DNA of 64,000 nt from Adiantum capillus-veneris (taxonomy: Eukaryota > Streptophyta > Polypodiopsida > Polypodiales > Pteridaceae), in NCBI GenBank assembly GCA_014529385.2, contig CM043942.1, positions 54,622,647 through 54,686,646 of the forward strand, in the 5' to 3' direction. Made by a program: the position numbers and the translations under genes. Within the stretch, counting starts at the first letter, position 1, and each line of letters starts with the position of its first letter. Positions 21,701 through 34,103 of the stretch are shown here, piece by piece. The notes under the pieces are model-generated. The model was not told the DNA's origin and ran no database searches. It worked only from the letters and a program-made list of their open reading frames with translations.

Positions 21701-24104
21701 GTGGGAATGTACAATCTTAAGGGCCATATGGTTCCCTATGTTCCTTTTGGAGATCCAATGGCCCTAGGGCCATAGGATCTCCAAAACAAACATAAGAAAT
21801 CCATGGTCATAGGATCAAAGGGTGCCTTATGTCCCATCTAGAGACCTTGTGGCCCAAGGGCCATAGGGAGGTAAGGTAAAATTTCAAGGGCCATATTGGT
21901 CCCTATGTTCCTTTTTGAGATCTTATGGCCCTAGGGCCATAGGATCACAGGGTGCCTTGTGTCCCATCTAGAGAGCTTATGGCCCAAGTGCCATAGGGTG
22001 ATACTGTACAATCTCAACCGCCATATGGTTCTCTATGTTTCTTATGGGGATACTATAGCCCTATGGTGATAGGATCTCTAGAAGGAACATAAGGAACCTG
22101 CGTCCATAGGATCAAAGAATGCCCTATGTCACATCTATAGACCTTGTGGCCCAAGGGCCATAGGATGGGAATGTACAATCTCAAGGGACATATGGTTCTC
22201 TATGTTCCTTTTGGAGATCCAATGGCCCTAGGCCCATAGGATCTCCAAAACAAACATAAGGAACCTATGGCCAGAGGATCAAAGGGTGCCTTACGTCCCA
22301 TCTAGAGACCTTGTGGCCCAAGGGCCATAGGGGGGAAAGGTACAATCTCAAGGGCTGCATTATGTCGCAGCTAGACACCTTGTGGCCCAAGGGACATAGG
22401 GGGGAAAGGGACAAGCTCAAGGGTCATATTCTTCCCTATGTTTGTTTTTGAGATCTTATGGCCCTAGGGCCATAGGATCACAGGGTGCCTTGTGTCCCAT
22501 CTAGAGAGATTATGGCCCAAGGGCCATAGGATGGCACTGTACAATCTCAAAGGACATAGGGTTCTCTATGTTTCTTATGGGGATCCTATGGAACTAGGAC
22601 CATAAGATCTTCAAAAGGAACATAAGAAACCTAGGGCCATAAGATCAAAGAATGCCATATGTCGCATCTAGAGACCTTGTGGCCCAAGGGCCATAGGGTG
22701 GGAATGTACAATCTCAAGGGCCATATGGTTCCCTACGTTCCTTTTGGAGATCCAATGGCCCTAGGGCCATCGGATCTCCGAAACAAACATAAGGAACCTA
22801 TGGCCATAGGATCAAAGGGTGCCTTATGTCCCATCTAGAGACCTTGTTGCCCAAGGGCCATAGGGGGGAAAGGTAAAATCTCAAGGGCCAGATTTTTCCC
22901 TATGTTGCTTTTCGAGATCTTATGGCCCTAGGGCCATAGGATCAGAGGGTTCCTTGTGTCTCATCTAGAGAGCTTATGGCCCAAGGGCCATAGGGTGACA
23001 CTATACAATCATAAGGTCCATATGGTTCTTTATGTTCCTTATGGGGATCCTATGGCCCTAGGATCTCCAAAAGGAACATAAAGAACCTAGGTCCATAGGA
23101 TCAAAAAATGCCCTATGTCCCATGTACAAACCTTGTGGCCCAATGGCCATAGGGTGAAAATGTACAATCTCAAGGGACATATGGTTCCCTATGTATCTTT
23201 TGGAGATCCAATGGCCCTAGGGCCATACGATCTCCAAAAGGAACATAAGGATTCTAGGTCCATAGGATCAAAGAATGCCGTATGTCCCATGTACAAACCT
23301 TGTGGCCCAAGGGCCATAGGGTGGAAATGTACAATCTCAAGGGACATATGGTTCCCTATGTTCCTTTTGGAGATCCAATGGCCCTAGGGCCATAGGATCT
23401 CCAAAACAAACATAAGGAACCTATGGCCAGAGGATCAAAGGGTGCCTTATGTCCCATCTAGAGACCTTGTGGCCCAAGGGCGATAGGGGGGGAAATGTAC
23501 AATCTCAAGCGCCATATTGTTCCTTATGTTCCTTTTCGAGATGTTTTGGCCCTAGGGCCATAGGATCACATGCTTCCTTGTGTCCCATCTAGAGAGCTTA
23601 TGTCCTAAGGGCCATAGGGTGGCACTGTACAATCTCAAAGGCCATAGGGTTATCTATTTTCCTTATGGGGATCCTATGGCACTAGGGACGTAGGATCTCC
23701 AAAAGGAACGTAAGGAACCTAGGGCCATAGGATCAAAGAATGCCCTATGTCCCATCTAGAGACCTAGTGGCCCAATGGCCATAGGGTGGGAATGTACAAT
23801 CTCAAGGGCCATATGGTTCCCTATGTTCCTTTTGGAGATCCAATGGCCCTAGGGCCATAGGATCTCCAAAACAAACATAAGGAACCTATGGCCAGAGGAT
23901 CAAAGGGTGCCTTATGTCCCATCTAGAGACATTGTGGCCCAAGGGCCATAGGGGGGAAATGTACAATCTCAAGGGCTATATTGTTCCCTATGTTCCTTTT
24001 CGAGATCTTATGGCCCTAGGGCCATAGGATCACAGGGTGCCTTGTCTCCAATATAGAGAGCTTATGGACCAAGGGCCATAGGGTGACATTGTACAATCTC
24101 AAAG
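18773..24104. repeat. ~167-bp palindromic satellite, left part
   Basis: Units of about 167 bp; for example GTGGGAATGTACAATCT begins at 21534 and again at 21701. Each unit has three kinds of block: a CTATGTTCCTTTTGGAGATCC arm with its inverted partner, the central palindrome TATGGCCCTAGGGCCATA, and a spacer with TGTCCCATCTAGAGACCTTG. In well-preserved units the two arms and the centre form one inverted repeat of up to about 58 bp; at 20601-20658 the arms are 25 bp and perfect, with an 8-nt loop. Units at 18773-20200 are the most diverged. The array is cut at 24104 by a Ty1/copia insertion and resumes at 29648. Confidence 0.9.
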
Positions 24105-24296
24105 TGAAGGAGTACGAGTGGCAGTGCGACGCGAGAGAGAGTGCGAGAAGAAGAGCAGGACGATATGGTGAACTCGTTCTACTGTAATGTGTAGAGCATA
24201 GTGAGTTCTTATTAGGTTTTTACAAAAGAATATGTGTACATACCTGGCGGCCCGCCCACTGACTTGGGCGACCACATTGGGCTTTATACCCTAACA
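24105..24296 (-). repeat. 3' LTR of the Ty1/copia element
   Basis: 192 bp, starting TGAAGGAGTA and ending CCCTAACA on the plus strand. It is about 95% identical to the partner at 29451. The adjacent polypurine tract (24297-24307 on the plus strand, AAGTGGGAGGT on the element strand) fixes this as the 3' LTR. Confidence 0.9.
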
Positions 24297-24385
24297 ACCT
24301 CCCACTTAAATTCTAATGTGGTACTTTAAGTGTGAGAGAAGCTACTATACAAGCTAATATACAAGAGATGTAGAGAAGTGATGTA

Positions 24386-27300
24386 CTACCCTACACCTAA
24401 CTGCTTGCGAAAATGCGCAAAGCTCTCTGAGGGAAGTCCTTTTGTAAGTAGATCAGCAGGATTTTCTGTGGTGTGAACTTTGACAAGCTGAAGTTGCTTA
24501 TCCTCGAGCATTTCCCTGATGAAATGATACTTCACATCCACATGCTTTGTCTTTGAGTGATAAACTGGATTGCGAGCCAATTGTATAGCACTTTGACTAT
24601 CACAATATAACACAGGCATCTCTTCTTTGATTCCCAAATCTGTTACTAGTCGATTAAGCCAAATTGATTCTTTGCATGCCTCTGATGCTGCAACATATTC
24701 AGCCTCTGTAGTAGACTGAGTAACACAATCTTGTAATCTAGAACGCCATGATACTGCTCCACCAGCCAATGTAAAGACATACCTTGACGTAGACCTTTGG
24801 TTGTCTAAGTCACTTGCATAATCTGAGTCTGTAAAACCCTTTACACTTAGCTCCTGACTCCCATAGCATATACGCATACTCTTTGTAGCTTTCAGGTATC
24901 TCAATATTCCTTTCACTGCCTCCCAATGTTTCTTGCCTGGGTTTGACATGTATCGACTTACTACTCCCACTGCAAATGCAATGTCTGGGCGAGTAGCAAT
25001 CATTGCATACATCAAACTACCCACTGCAGACGCATATGGAATCTTATCCATTTCAGCCTGTTCTTCCTCAGACACAGGACAATCTTGTTTGCTAAGTTTC
25101 ACATATGGTGGCAATGGAACACTCAGTGCCTTTCCCTTCTCCATATTGAAACGTTGCAAAACCTTGTCAATATAATCTGTTTGAGATAACCAAATCAACT
25201 TCTTTGATCTGTCTCTCTCAATGCGCATACCAAGTATATGACTTGCCTCACCCATGTCTTTCATGTCAAACGATTTTGCCATCTTTGACTTCAAAGCTGA
25301 AATTTCTTCCAAGTGCTTGCCAGCAATCAACATGTCATCCACATACAAAATAAGGATCAACCAACTACCATCCTTAGCCTTCTATGTATATAGACAGTGA
25401 TCGAACTCACTACGTTTGTAGCCTTGAGAAAGCATAAACTTGTGGAATTTATGGTACCATGCCCTCGGTGATTGTTTCAAGCCATAAGGTCTCTTTAAAA
25501 AGTAGCATACCCAATCTTCCTTACCTTTCTCAACAAACCCTTCTGAATCTTGCATGTAAATTTACACATCTAAATCACCATGCAAGAACGCTGTCTTGAC
25601 ATCCATTTGGTGCAACACCAAATCTAATATGGCAACCAATGCAAGAAAGCATCTCAATGTAGTCATCTTGACTACCGGAGAGAAGACTTCATCAAAGTCA
25701 ATGCCTTGTTCTTGCTTAAAGCCCTTGGCAACAAGCCTTGCTTTGTACTTTGGCTGACTATCATGAGCGGTGATCTTATACCTGTAAACCCATTTACAAG
25801 GTAGAGCCTTTTTGCCCTGTGGTAATTTAACTAGCTTCCATGTCTGGTTTTTATGCAGAGCTGTCATCTCTGACTGCATGGCCAATTGCCAATTCCCGGA
25901 GTCCTTCATTTGCACTGCTTCCTTGTAACATGAAGGCTCATTGCAATCAGTCAACATGACATAGTTCATAGATGGAACAAACCTATCAGGAGGTCGCGTG
26001 ACACGTCTAGATCTACGCACAATAGGTGGCTCAGGCTCAGCCACAACCTGTGGTTCCACTCTATCCTGTCCTTGCTCCTCTTGAGCCCTGACATTTTGTC
26101 TTGCACGTGCAGGTCCATCTTCTCGGAAGACAAATCTTCTAATCTCCTCAACCCTCTCTGGTGTACAATGATATTTGGATTCATTAAAGTGAACATCATT
26201 GCTGCGGACAACCTTTCTGGATTCGGGATCCCAAAGTCTGTACCCCATCTCACCAGAATTACCATAGCCTAGAAAGATGCACTTTCTACTCTTTGGCTCA
26301 AGTTTGTTCCTAAATTCCTTTGGAACGTGAGTATATGCCTCACAGCCAAAGACTCTGAGATTCTTGTATGAGGGCATTTTGCCTGACCATACCATCTCTG
26401 GCACTGAATCCTTCTGCAAAACCTTGCTAGGAGATCTATTTACAAGATGAACAACTGTTGATACAGCTTCAGCCCAAAACCCATTTGGCAGTTGTGCATT
26501 AGACAACATACTTCTGAACTTCTCTTGTATGGTCCTATTCATCCTCTCAGCAACACCATTTTGAGGAGGATTGTAAGGAGCAGTAAGTTCACGTTTTATA
26601 CCTTTTGACTCACAAAAGTCCTGAAAGGCCTTTGAAACATACTCTCCACCATTGTCAGTGCGTAAGCATTTAAGCTTCTTGCCACTCTGATTCTCCACAA
26701 GTGTCACAAACGTTTTGAAAACACTAAACGCTTCATCCTTGTGCTTGAGAAATTAAACCCATACTTTCCTCGAGTAATCATCTATAAATGTCATAAAGTA
26801 AGAAGCTCCCCCTAGAGATAGGTTAGGCATAGGTCCACACAAATCACTATGAACAAGTGCCAACTGTGTATCTCTTCTACTGCTTCTATGCTTATGTGGC
26901 TGCTGTGTTTGCTTACCATACAGACAATGTTCACAGAATTCAAAATCATTAAATGAAAATCTAGGCAAATAACCAGAATGAGACAAGATTTCCATTCCCT
27001 TCTTGGACATATGTCCTAACCGGCTATGCCACAAAGAAACGTTCGGCTGCTCGGTTACATTGATTTCATTTTTAGAGACATTTGATACATAAATCATGTA
27101 AAGTCCTTTAGACTTTACTCCATGTGCTACTGTCATAGAACCCTTGGATATCTTCCACATGTTCTGTCCAAAAGTGGTGACGTAGCCAGCATCATCAAGT
27201 AAACCTGTGCTGATCAAGCTCTTTGTAGTTGCGGGAACATGTATCACATTCTTCAGCATGGAGGAAGAGCCATTCTGAAACTTCAATTGAACATCTCCAA

Positions 27301-28367
27301 CACCTAAGATCTCACGTGTGTGCCCATTGCCTAGCCGAACATGATCTTTAGTGGTCACATAAGAGGTAAACCACTCCTTGTTTGGAGACACATGAAGTGA
27401 TGCCCCTGAGTCTATAATCCATTCACTCAGTGCATTTCCATCAGATGCTGTAAGAAGAGCTGAGTCCATTGCATTCTTCAAGAAGTAGATGTCTCCTGAC
27501 ACTAGACTGTCATCCTTTGCAACAGTGTTTGTCACATTTATTTCTTGAATCTTCACTGAGGACTTGTTCTTCTCACCATGGTCTTCAGCTTTCTCTTTGC
27601 CTTTTTCTGCTTTCCATTCTCTGCAGTCTCTTTTCATGTGACCCTTCTTGCCACAATGGTAGCATTCTATGTCACTCTTGCCTTTAGCACTGCGGGACTT
27701 GCTACGAGACCGATTCCTCTTTCCACCTTTGTACTTTTCTTTGGTCCTTCCCCTGACAACTAAGGCTGTTCCTTTGCCTTTGCCCATTGTCTTTCTATTG
27801 GTTTCTTCAGTAAGTAGACTTCCTTCTACACCTGCTATGTTCAAACCATCTGGAGGTGCAGAATTACTCAAAGCTGTGCGAAAAGTGTCCCAACTTTCCG
27901 GCAATGTGATCAACAGGAACATAGCTCTAACAGGTTCATCAAACTTGACACCTTGAGCTGACAACTGACTATAGATTGTGTTGAATTCATTCAGATGATT
28001 GGACATAGGTGTCCCTTCTTTCATCTTCAAGTCAACAAGCTTCTTAAGCCAGTATACCTTTGAAGCTGCACTCTGCTTCTCATAAAGATCACTCAGCTTT
28101 AACCATGCTTGATAAGCCGACATCTCGTCTGCTACATTGAAGTAAACGCTTTCTGCCAAAGTCAGCATAATGGTAGAAAGTGCCAATTCATCCATTTCAC
28201 TCCATTCATCTTCGTCCATATCTTCTGGTTTTATCCCCTTGAGATTTATAGGTTTTATCTGCTTCTTTTGTACCAACACGTGCCAAATCTGCTTCTTCCA
28301 CAATGGGAAATTGGTTCCATCCAGCTTCTTGATATTGTAAAGAGCAGTGTCCTGTGATCCCAGCCAT
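24386..28367 (-). pseudogene. Ty1/copia gag-pol polyprotein gene with three internal stops
   Basis: One frame from about 28303 to 24386, interrupted by stops at 26755-26753, 25564-25562 and 25384-25382. A likely ATG at 28367 is one frame off, pointing to a 1-nt indel near the start. In order: a UBN2-type gag; the knuckle CYHCGKKGHMKRDC; the protease site WIIDSGASLHVSP; the pre-integrase SLWHSRLGHMSKKG; integrase, with HSDLCGPM and FIDDYSRKVW before the first stop and RTDNGGEY after it; reverse transcriptase, with KTAFLHGDL and YVDDMLIAG; and RNase H, with STTEAEYVAASEA, ending near HFRKQLGVG. All catalytic domains are recognisable and the length is normal for the superfamily. The stops make it dead. 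Confidence 0.9.
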
Positions 28368-29437
28368 AGCTACGCTTCACAGTAGTTTACTTTTCTGGGA
28401 AAAATTCGGCAGAGTTTCCCCTGTAAACTGACCACTGAACCAATATCAACCTGTCAAATGAACCAAGAAAGCTTCAGATTCTGCAGAAATTTTGGCAGAG
28501 TATCCTTTGTAAAATGGCTCTGGTGTACTAAAAATAGCTCAAAAAACACTGTCTCTCTGACACTGTAAGCTGTGGTTACCTGTCCTGCACCTGTACTGTC
28601 TCTGACTATCGTGTCACTGTCCTGTAAACATAGACTGCGACAATGCCTCAATGGCAATAAAGCAAATATGCAATCCCAACTGTCTAACTCACAGTCAATA
28701 CATCCTAGCTGCCTATCTAAGGATGCTCGAGGGATCGCTCCAAGACCTATATCACCAAAAGGATCTCAACATTCGAGAATCCCCCAGCTCAATAAAACCT
28801 CACTCGACCCTCAACAAAGGCTGTAGTAAATCTGACAGTACATAGACTTCCCACAAAGTCATGCATCCACAAATTTCCCACTGTATGCTGTAACTGCTGC
28901 GGCGGTTGTTTGCTGCGTGATTCACAGCCAGCAAACACTCAACAGACATACATCATCTCTGACAATACATCCCATGTGGAAGTACCTACAATGTCAGGAT
29001 GAAATCTAGAATATCAAGCAGCAAACACAAGCTACCTGATGAACTAGTGGATGTTGCCTACAGTCTGTGTGTAGATGCGCCCGTGTCGTATGTGACACGC
29101 CTCCAAGAACTGTGAGTCGTCCTTCGATGTGTAGACAACCACAAATCAGCACTCTGGGAGTGTTGATATCCTCAGTACCTACAGTCGTAGGCTGAAAATC
29201 CCAAATTTGCAGAGTCGGATCTGCACCCGTTGAGACCACGTAGTCGAAAATGGCCTGCGCAGACCTTTGTCGAAGCCAAACGGTGGACTAGATGACCTCA
29301 GAATGAAATTCTGACAACACCGAGCCCTTTGGGCTCGCCCACAAGATTTGGGGCCATGTCTTCGCCTGTCGAATTTCACTCCAATCTGAGTTGGTGACTC
29401 TAGCCTCCTGCAGTGCTGCCCCGAGCCTCGATCTGTG
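28368..29437 (-). other. Untranslated leader of the Ty1/copia element
   Basis: About 1.07 kb between the PBS and the gag start, with no open frame I can support. It is likely the transcribed leader of the element. Confidence 0.6.
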
Positions 29438-29449
29438 CTCTGATACCAG
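29438..29449 (-). promoter_or_regulatory. Primer-binding site, initiator-Met tRNA type
   Basis: On the element strand the sequence TGGTATCAGAGC starts just inside the 5' LTR (29451). It is the classic plant retrotransposon site complementary to the 3' end of initiator methionyl-tRNA. Confidence 0.9.
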
Positions 29450-29450
29450 T

Positions 29451-29642
29451 TGAAGGAGTATGAGCGGAAGTGCGACGCGAGAGAGAGTGCGAGAAGAAGA
29501 GCACGACGATATGGTGAACTCGCTCTACTGTAATGTGTAGAGCATAGTGAGTTCTTATTAGGTTTTTACAAAAGAATATGTGTACATACTTGGCAGCCCG
29601 CCCACTTACCTGGGCGACCACATTGGGCTTTATACCCCAACA
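29451..29642 (-). repeat. 5' LTR of the Ty1/copia element
   Basis: 192 bp, TGAAGGAGTATG...CCCCAACA on the plus strand. It pairs with 24105-24296 and is followed by the target duplication CAAAT. Confidence 0.9.
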
Positions 29643-29647
29643 CAAAT

Positions 29648-31150
29648 GCCATAGGGTTCTCTATGTTCCTTGTGGGGATCCTCTGGCCCTAGGGCTATAG
29701 GATCTCCAAAAGGAAATAAGGAACCTAGGGCCATAGGATCAAAGAATTCCCTATTTCCCATCTAGAGACCTTGTGGCCCAAGGGCCATAGGGTGGGAATG
29801 TACAATCTCAAGGGCCATATGTTTCCCTATGTTCCTTTTGGAAATCCAATGGCTCTACTGCCATAGGATCACAGGGTGCCCTATGTCCCATCTAGAGATC
29901 TTATGGGCTAAGGGCCATAGGGGGGAAATGTACAATCTCAAGGGCTCTATTGTTCCCTATGTTCCTTTTCGAGATCTTATGGCCCTAGGGCCATAGGATC
30001 ACAAGGTGCCTTGTGTCCGATATAGAGAGCTTATGGCCCAAGGGCCATAGGGTGGCCTTGTACAATCTCAAAGGCCATAGGGTTCTCTATGTTCCTTATC
30101 GGATCCTATGGCCCTAGGGCCATAGGATCTCCAAAAGGAACATAGGAAACTAGGGCCATAGGATCAAAGAATGCCCTATTTCCCATCTAGAGACCTTGTG
30201 GACCAAGCGCCGTAGGGTGGGAATGTACAATCTCAAGGGCCATATGTTTCCCTACGTTCCTTTTGGAAATCCAATGGCTCTATTGCCATAGGATCATAGG
30301 GTGCCCTATGTCCCATCTAGAGATCTTATGGGCTAAGGGCCATAGGGTGGCAATGTACAATCTCAAAGGCCATAGGGTTCCCTGTGTTCCTTATGGGAAT
30401 CCTATGGAACTAGGGCCATAGGATCTCCAAAAGGAACATAAGGAGCGTAGGGCCATAGGATCAAAGTGTGCCTTATGTCCCATCTGGTGACCTTGTGGCC
30501 CAAGGGCCATAGGGTGGGAAGGTACAATCTCAAGGGACATATTGTTCCTTATGTTCCTTTTTGAGATCCTATGGCACTAGATCCATAGGATCTCCAAAAG
30601 GAACATAAGGAACCTAGAGCCATAGGATCAAAGGATGCTTTATGTCCCATCTTGAGACCTTGTGGCCCACGACCATAGGTTAGGAATAAACAATATCAAG
30701 GGCCATAGGTTTCTTTATGTTCCTTCTGAAGATCCTATGGCCCTAGTGCCATAGGATCACAGGGTGCCCTATGTCCCATCTAGAGATCTATAGGGCCATA
30801 GAGTTCCCTATGTTCCGTTTGGAGATCCTATGGCCCTAGGGCCGTAAGGGCTGCCATGTTTCCCGTTAATGTGCACCATGGGATTCCCTATGTTTGTTAT
30901 GGCCACCCTTGGGCCCTAGGATGCCCTCAAGTATGATGTGAGACCCTATAGACTTAGGGTCACAGGGTGCCCTATGTTCCTTTTGAAGACCCTATGGCCC
31001 AAGATCCATAGGGTGCCAATGTACAATCTCAAGGTCCATAGGGTTCCATAAGCTCCTTTTGGAGATCCTATGGCCCTAGGATCACAAGGTGTCATATGTC
31101 CCATCTAGAGACCTTGTGGCCTAAGGGCCATAGGGTGGCAATGTACAATG
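29648..31150. repeat. ~167-bp palindromic satellite, right part
   Basis: A continuation of the array interrupted by the copia element; the first bases resume the unit that ends at 24104. It has the same monomer and palindromes, for example a well-preserved centre at 30106-30130. A rare variant block at about 30842-31075 matches one near 20118-20345. Confidence 0.9.
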
Positions 31151-31369
31151 TTCAGAGATCAATCATGGCTAGATAATGTGAGGTAGTTTTCTATTTGACC
31201 AGTAGCATTCAATATAGAGACTCTACTTGGCCACATAGGCCAGCCATGTAGCACTAGAGCCATTTATAACAAAGTAATGTTATGCTGTTAAGTTTACATA
31301 AACTTGGCTCAATCATATTCAAATCGAACATAAATACAAATAATGTTATATTGTTATGTTTTCAGAGAT
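31151..31369. other. Upstream sequence or intron end before the GQHS gene
   Basis: An A/T-rich stretch without an open frame. It ends with TGTTATGTTTTCAG at 31352-31365, a good plant 3' splice site four bases before the ATG at 31370. This suggests an upstream non-coding exon that I could not locate. Confidence 0.4.
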
Positions 31370-34103
31370 ATGGCTCAATCCTCTTCAAAGAAAAGAATTC
31401 CAAAGTCAGTTGATGCAACAGGCTCCACTCCAAGCCCATGGTATCTAGATTTTCACTTACCAAGTGGTAAATCTGATGAGAGAGTCCACTTGTTCTTTAG
31501 AGATAAAGAACAATCTCCCTTCAAAGATTGTGGAATTGTCAAGGAGATAAATAAAGAATTCTCAGATCTTGACATGTCCCCATGTCTTGGTGTGAAAGTA
31601 CAAAACAGTGATTGTTACTTGCTAGAGCCCATGGCCTTTGCTTGGGAGTTGCTGAAAGATAGTAGTGATGGAGAGACAATGATAAAGGCAGGGTGGATAG
31701 AAATCAGGGAAGATACTCCCAGCGAGAATCTCATGGACATGTTTACTGAAGGCTTCAAGAAAGTTATTCAATATTTAGCCAGCTTGAAGGCACAGAATAG
31801 TAAGAAGCGAAAAAATGAAGGTACAAGTCAAGTTAATCAGAAGAAGACTTTAAAGGAGAGTGAGATGCCCTCAGTCAGAAATAGCACCGAAAATGTGGAG
31901 CAAGAAAGTCTTTCACTTGTACCTCTAGAGGCTCCACGTAGGGATGAAGCTAGCTTAACTGAACCTCCTTTAATAACTCCTTCAATAGCAGTAATTGCAG
32001 ATTGAGCCTCAGTGAAGGTGCTGGCCTCAATTGTTCAGCCGGAAGAAAAAGATCTTGATAAGGATGTTAAGAAGAATTTCAAGAGTGGGCTAGATGGGTA
32101 CATTGGAATAGAGCACTACTTCAAGTTTGGGGTGCAGTTTACACAACTCATCTCTGTTGACCAATGCAATCTTGCACCTGATCACTTCAAATGTAGGCCA
32201 TTGTCAGGTGTGTATGTAAAGTTCCTTTTGAGACAATTTGCAAAGAATTCTAGACCAGTCTCCAATGCAGCTAACCTTATGCCATATGATCCCATAAAAA
32301 AGGAGCCTCTAAAGGCTAATGAAGTACATGCAGACAAGCTGGCAACATAACACTACTGGATTCTTTCTGGTCAACACTCCATAATAGCAGCTAGAGCATT
32401 TGTGTGCAACAAGAGCACAAAGTATGCTTCAAGGAGAGAGTTCTACAAATACAGAACTGCAAGGATTGTTGTAGATGCCCCTAAAGAGATTGCAGTGCGA
32501 ATCTCCAAAATGGAGAACATAGAGACACAGACAACAATGAAAACCCAACCTTATGTGGAGGTCTTGAAGCATGGGCGTGGACAGTGGCTAGCATATTCTT
32601 GTCCAAAAAAACCAAAGGCAGGTGTTCCCCATGGTCATGAGAGTCGAAAAGATTGGGATGTAAGTTCTATTTCTTGTTTCTAATTTTCTTAATCTGCAGT
32701 TGTAGATAAAACCTTATTACTTTTTGTTTCTTATAGGCCTTTGTGATTGTGGAAAATATCACATTTAACCATAGCTCATTTGCGAATAGAGAAGCCCACA
32801 TGGTCATGTATCCAGAAGACATCTATGAGGAGTGTATAAAAATCCTAGAGAACCATCAAGCCTCATTTGCACGTGGACGCCAACCAAGTATAACTACTCT
32901 TAGATGCTTACGAGGCTTAGAAGATAACGATGTTAAGCTATTACAATAGGAGCTCAAAGAAGAAAAGATTTTCTTGGTGAAGCAACCACATCAACCGGAA
33001 TGATCGACCTCTTTGCACGTGCAACAAACATAAAACAAACGAAGGTGTTTTTGGCTGAGATGTGCAAGTTATTCAAAGAGCTTGATCTAGTAGAAGCCAT
33101 TACTTCATGGGAGGAATGTAGATCTCATTATAACATTACAGATGAGATCTAAAAATCTCTCTTATCAGTTGCACCCAATGGCTACATCTTAGGCTTCAAA
33201 AAACAAAGGAGACCCTAGCAATTCCAGAAGTTACCAAGGGATATGTGCAATGGATCATTGCACAAAAGAATGGTTCATCTAGATTACAATTCAGCTTTCC
33301 ATGGACCATAAAGTGCATGGGGAAGAATCTAGAAGGCATTGAGTTTCTCCAAGGTGAGAATAATTCTACAGTGCGTGTTGGTGTATGTATCATAGACACA
33401 ACACACAAGGGCACTATATCTAGTGGTTGGAGTGCTACTCAATTTGGAAAGGTTATTGATGGAGTTTGTAGGATAGCACATCAACCATCAGAATTTGTTA
33501 TTGTTGGTCTAGGCAAGTACCAACATGCTACTTCTCTTGAGAAGGCAATCTCTGAAAAAGAAAAATAGTATGAGTTGTATGCTTTGCCTCTTGGCTCTTT
33601 AATAGCATCAGCGACCGTCCAACCCACTGCTCTTCGTGAAGTAATTTTTGGACTTTGGGCTTTCTTTAGTCAAGAAGAGAAATTCACCAATCACTCTAGT
33701 CTCAAGGAGTCTCTCTGTCAACCAATGTCTACTCTAGGCATTGACGACAATGAAGAGTTTGATGCTATGACTACCGCCAAAGCTTTTTTTGTTCGGCGCG
33801 CCATCAAGTGTATTTGTCTCAAAGAGGATGATAAGGTAGTGGGCATATTTTCACTTGGTTACGGGACCAAAGAGGCACTTCTACAACAACGAAAGGTGAT
33901 CTCAGTTACTTGTACCAATGAGCAAATGACTGAGCTAGAAGCTCTTTGCCATTCTACAATAGATGAAGATGATGAGCTTAAAAGGTGGGAAGGTTTGGTC
34001 TCTACTCCACAAAATGATAATGGCAAGGACTCAGAGAATGAAGAAATCGATGAGCCATTAGATGTTGAGGGTGATGCCATTCTAGAGCTTCTATAGGAAA
34101 CAG
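31370..34103 (+). pseudogene. Decayed GQHS-motif gene, exons 1 and 2
   Basis: Exon 1 (about 31366-32659) reads in one frame from ATG 31370, with stops at 32003-32005 and 32348-32350. Directly after the second stop comes HYWILSGQHSIIAARAF, which resembles the GQH(R/S) signature of ParB/DGQHR-type domains; that link is tentative. A 77-bp intron (32660-32736) separates exon 2. Exon 2 has a stop at 32947, a frameshift near 32960, stops near 33151 and 33216, another frameshift near 33200-33240 and a stop at 33566-33568. It ends in an acidic tail (DSENEEIDEPLDVEGDAILELL region, TAG 34094-34096). A consistent donor CAG|GTTAAG follows at 34103. I do not recognise the family by name and assign no function. 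Exon 3 probably encodes an FCP1-like domain. Confidence 0.55.
32660..32736 (+). other. Spliceosomal intron, 77 bp
   Basis: The donor GTAAGT at 32660 and acceptor TTATAG ending at 32736 flank an exon join in phase 0 (...DWD | AFVIVENI...). The intron is U-rich, as in plants. It shows that this sequence was a spliced gene and not a processed copy. Confidence 0.75.

Larger units (their letters stand above)
24105..29642 (-). mobile_element. Complete, inactive Ty1/copia retrotransposon
   Basis: A 5.5-kb minus-strand element with two 192-bp LTRs (24105-24296 and 29451-29642), both TG...CA. A 5-bp target duplication surrounds it (CAAAG at 24100-24104 and CAAAT at 29643-29647, one mismatch) within the 167-bp satellite. 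The initiator-Met PBS and a polypurine tract are present. The LTRs differ at about ten positions by eye, so the insertion is not recent. Gene order is gag, protease, integrase, reverse transcriptase, RNase H, as in Ty1/copia. Confidence 0.92.

Noticed and set aside
19919-23387. Several 60-110-codon frames in the satellite on both strands
   Set aside because: All consist of the translated monomer (PMALG/GHR-type phrases) and depend only on repeat phase.
18773-24104. CRISPR-like regular repeats
   Set aside because: The array is a continuous plant satellite with diverged monomers and no unique spacers.
25966-27956. Alternative frames within the Ty1/copia coding region
   Set aside because: They overlap the gag-pol frame that contains all recognised motifs.
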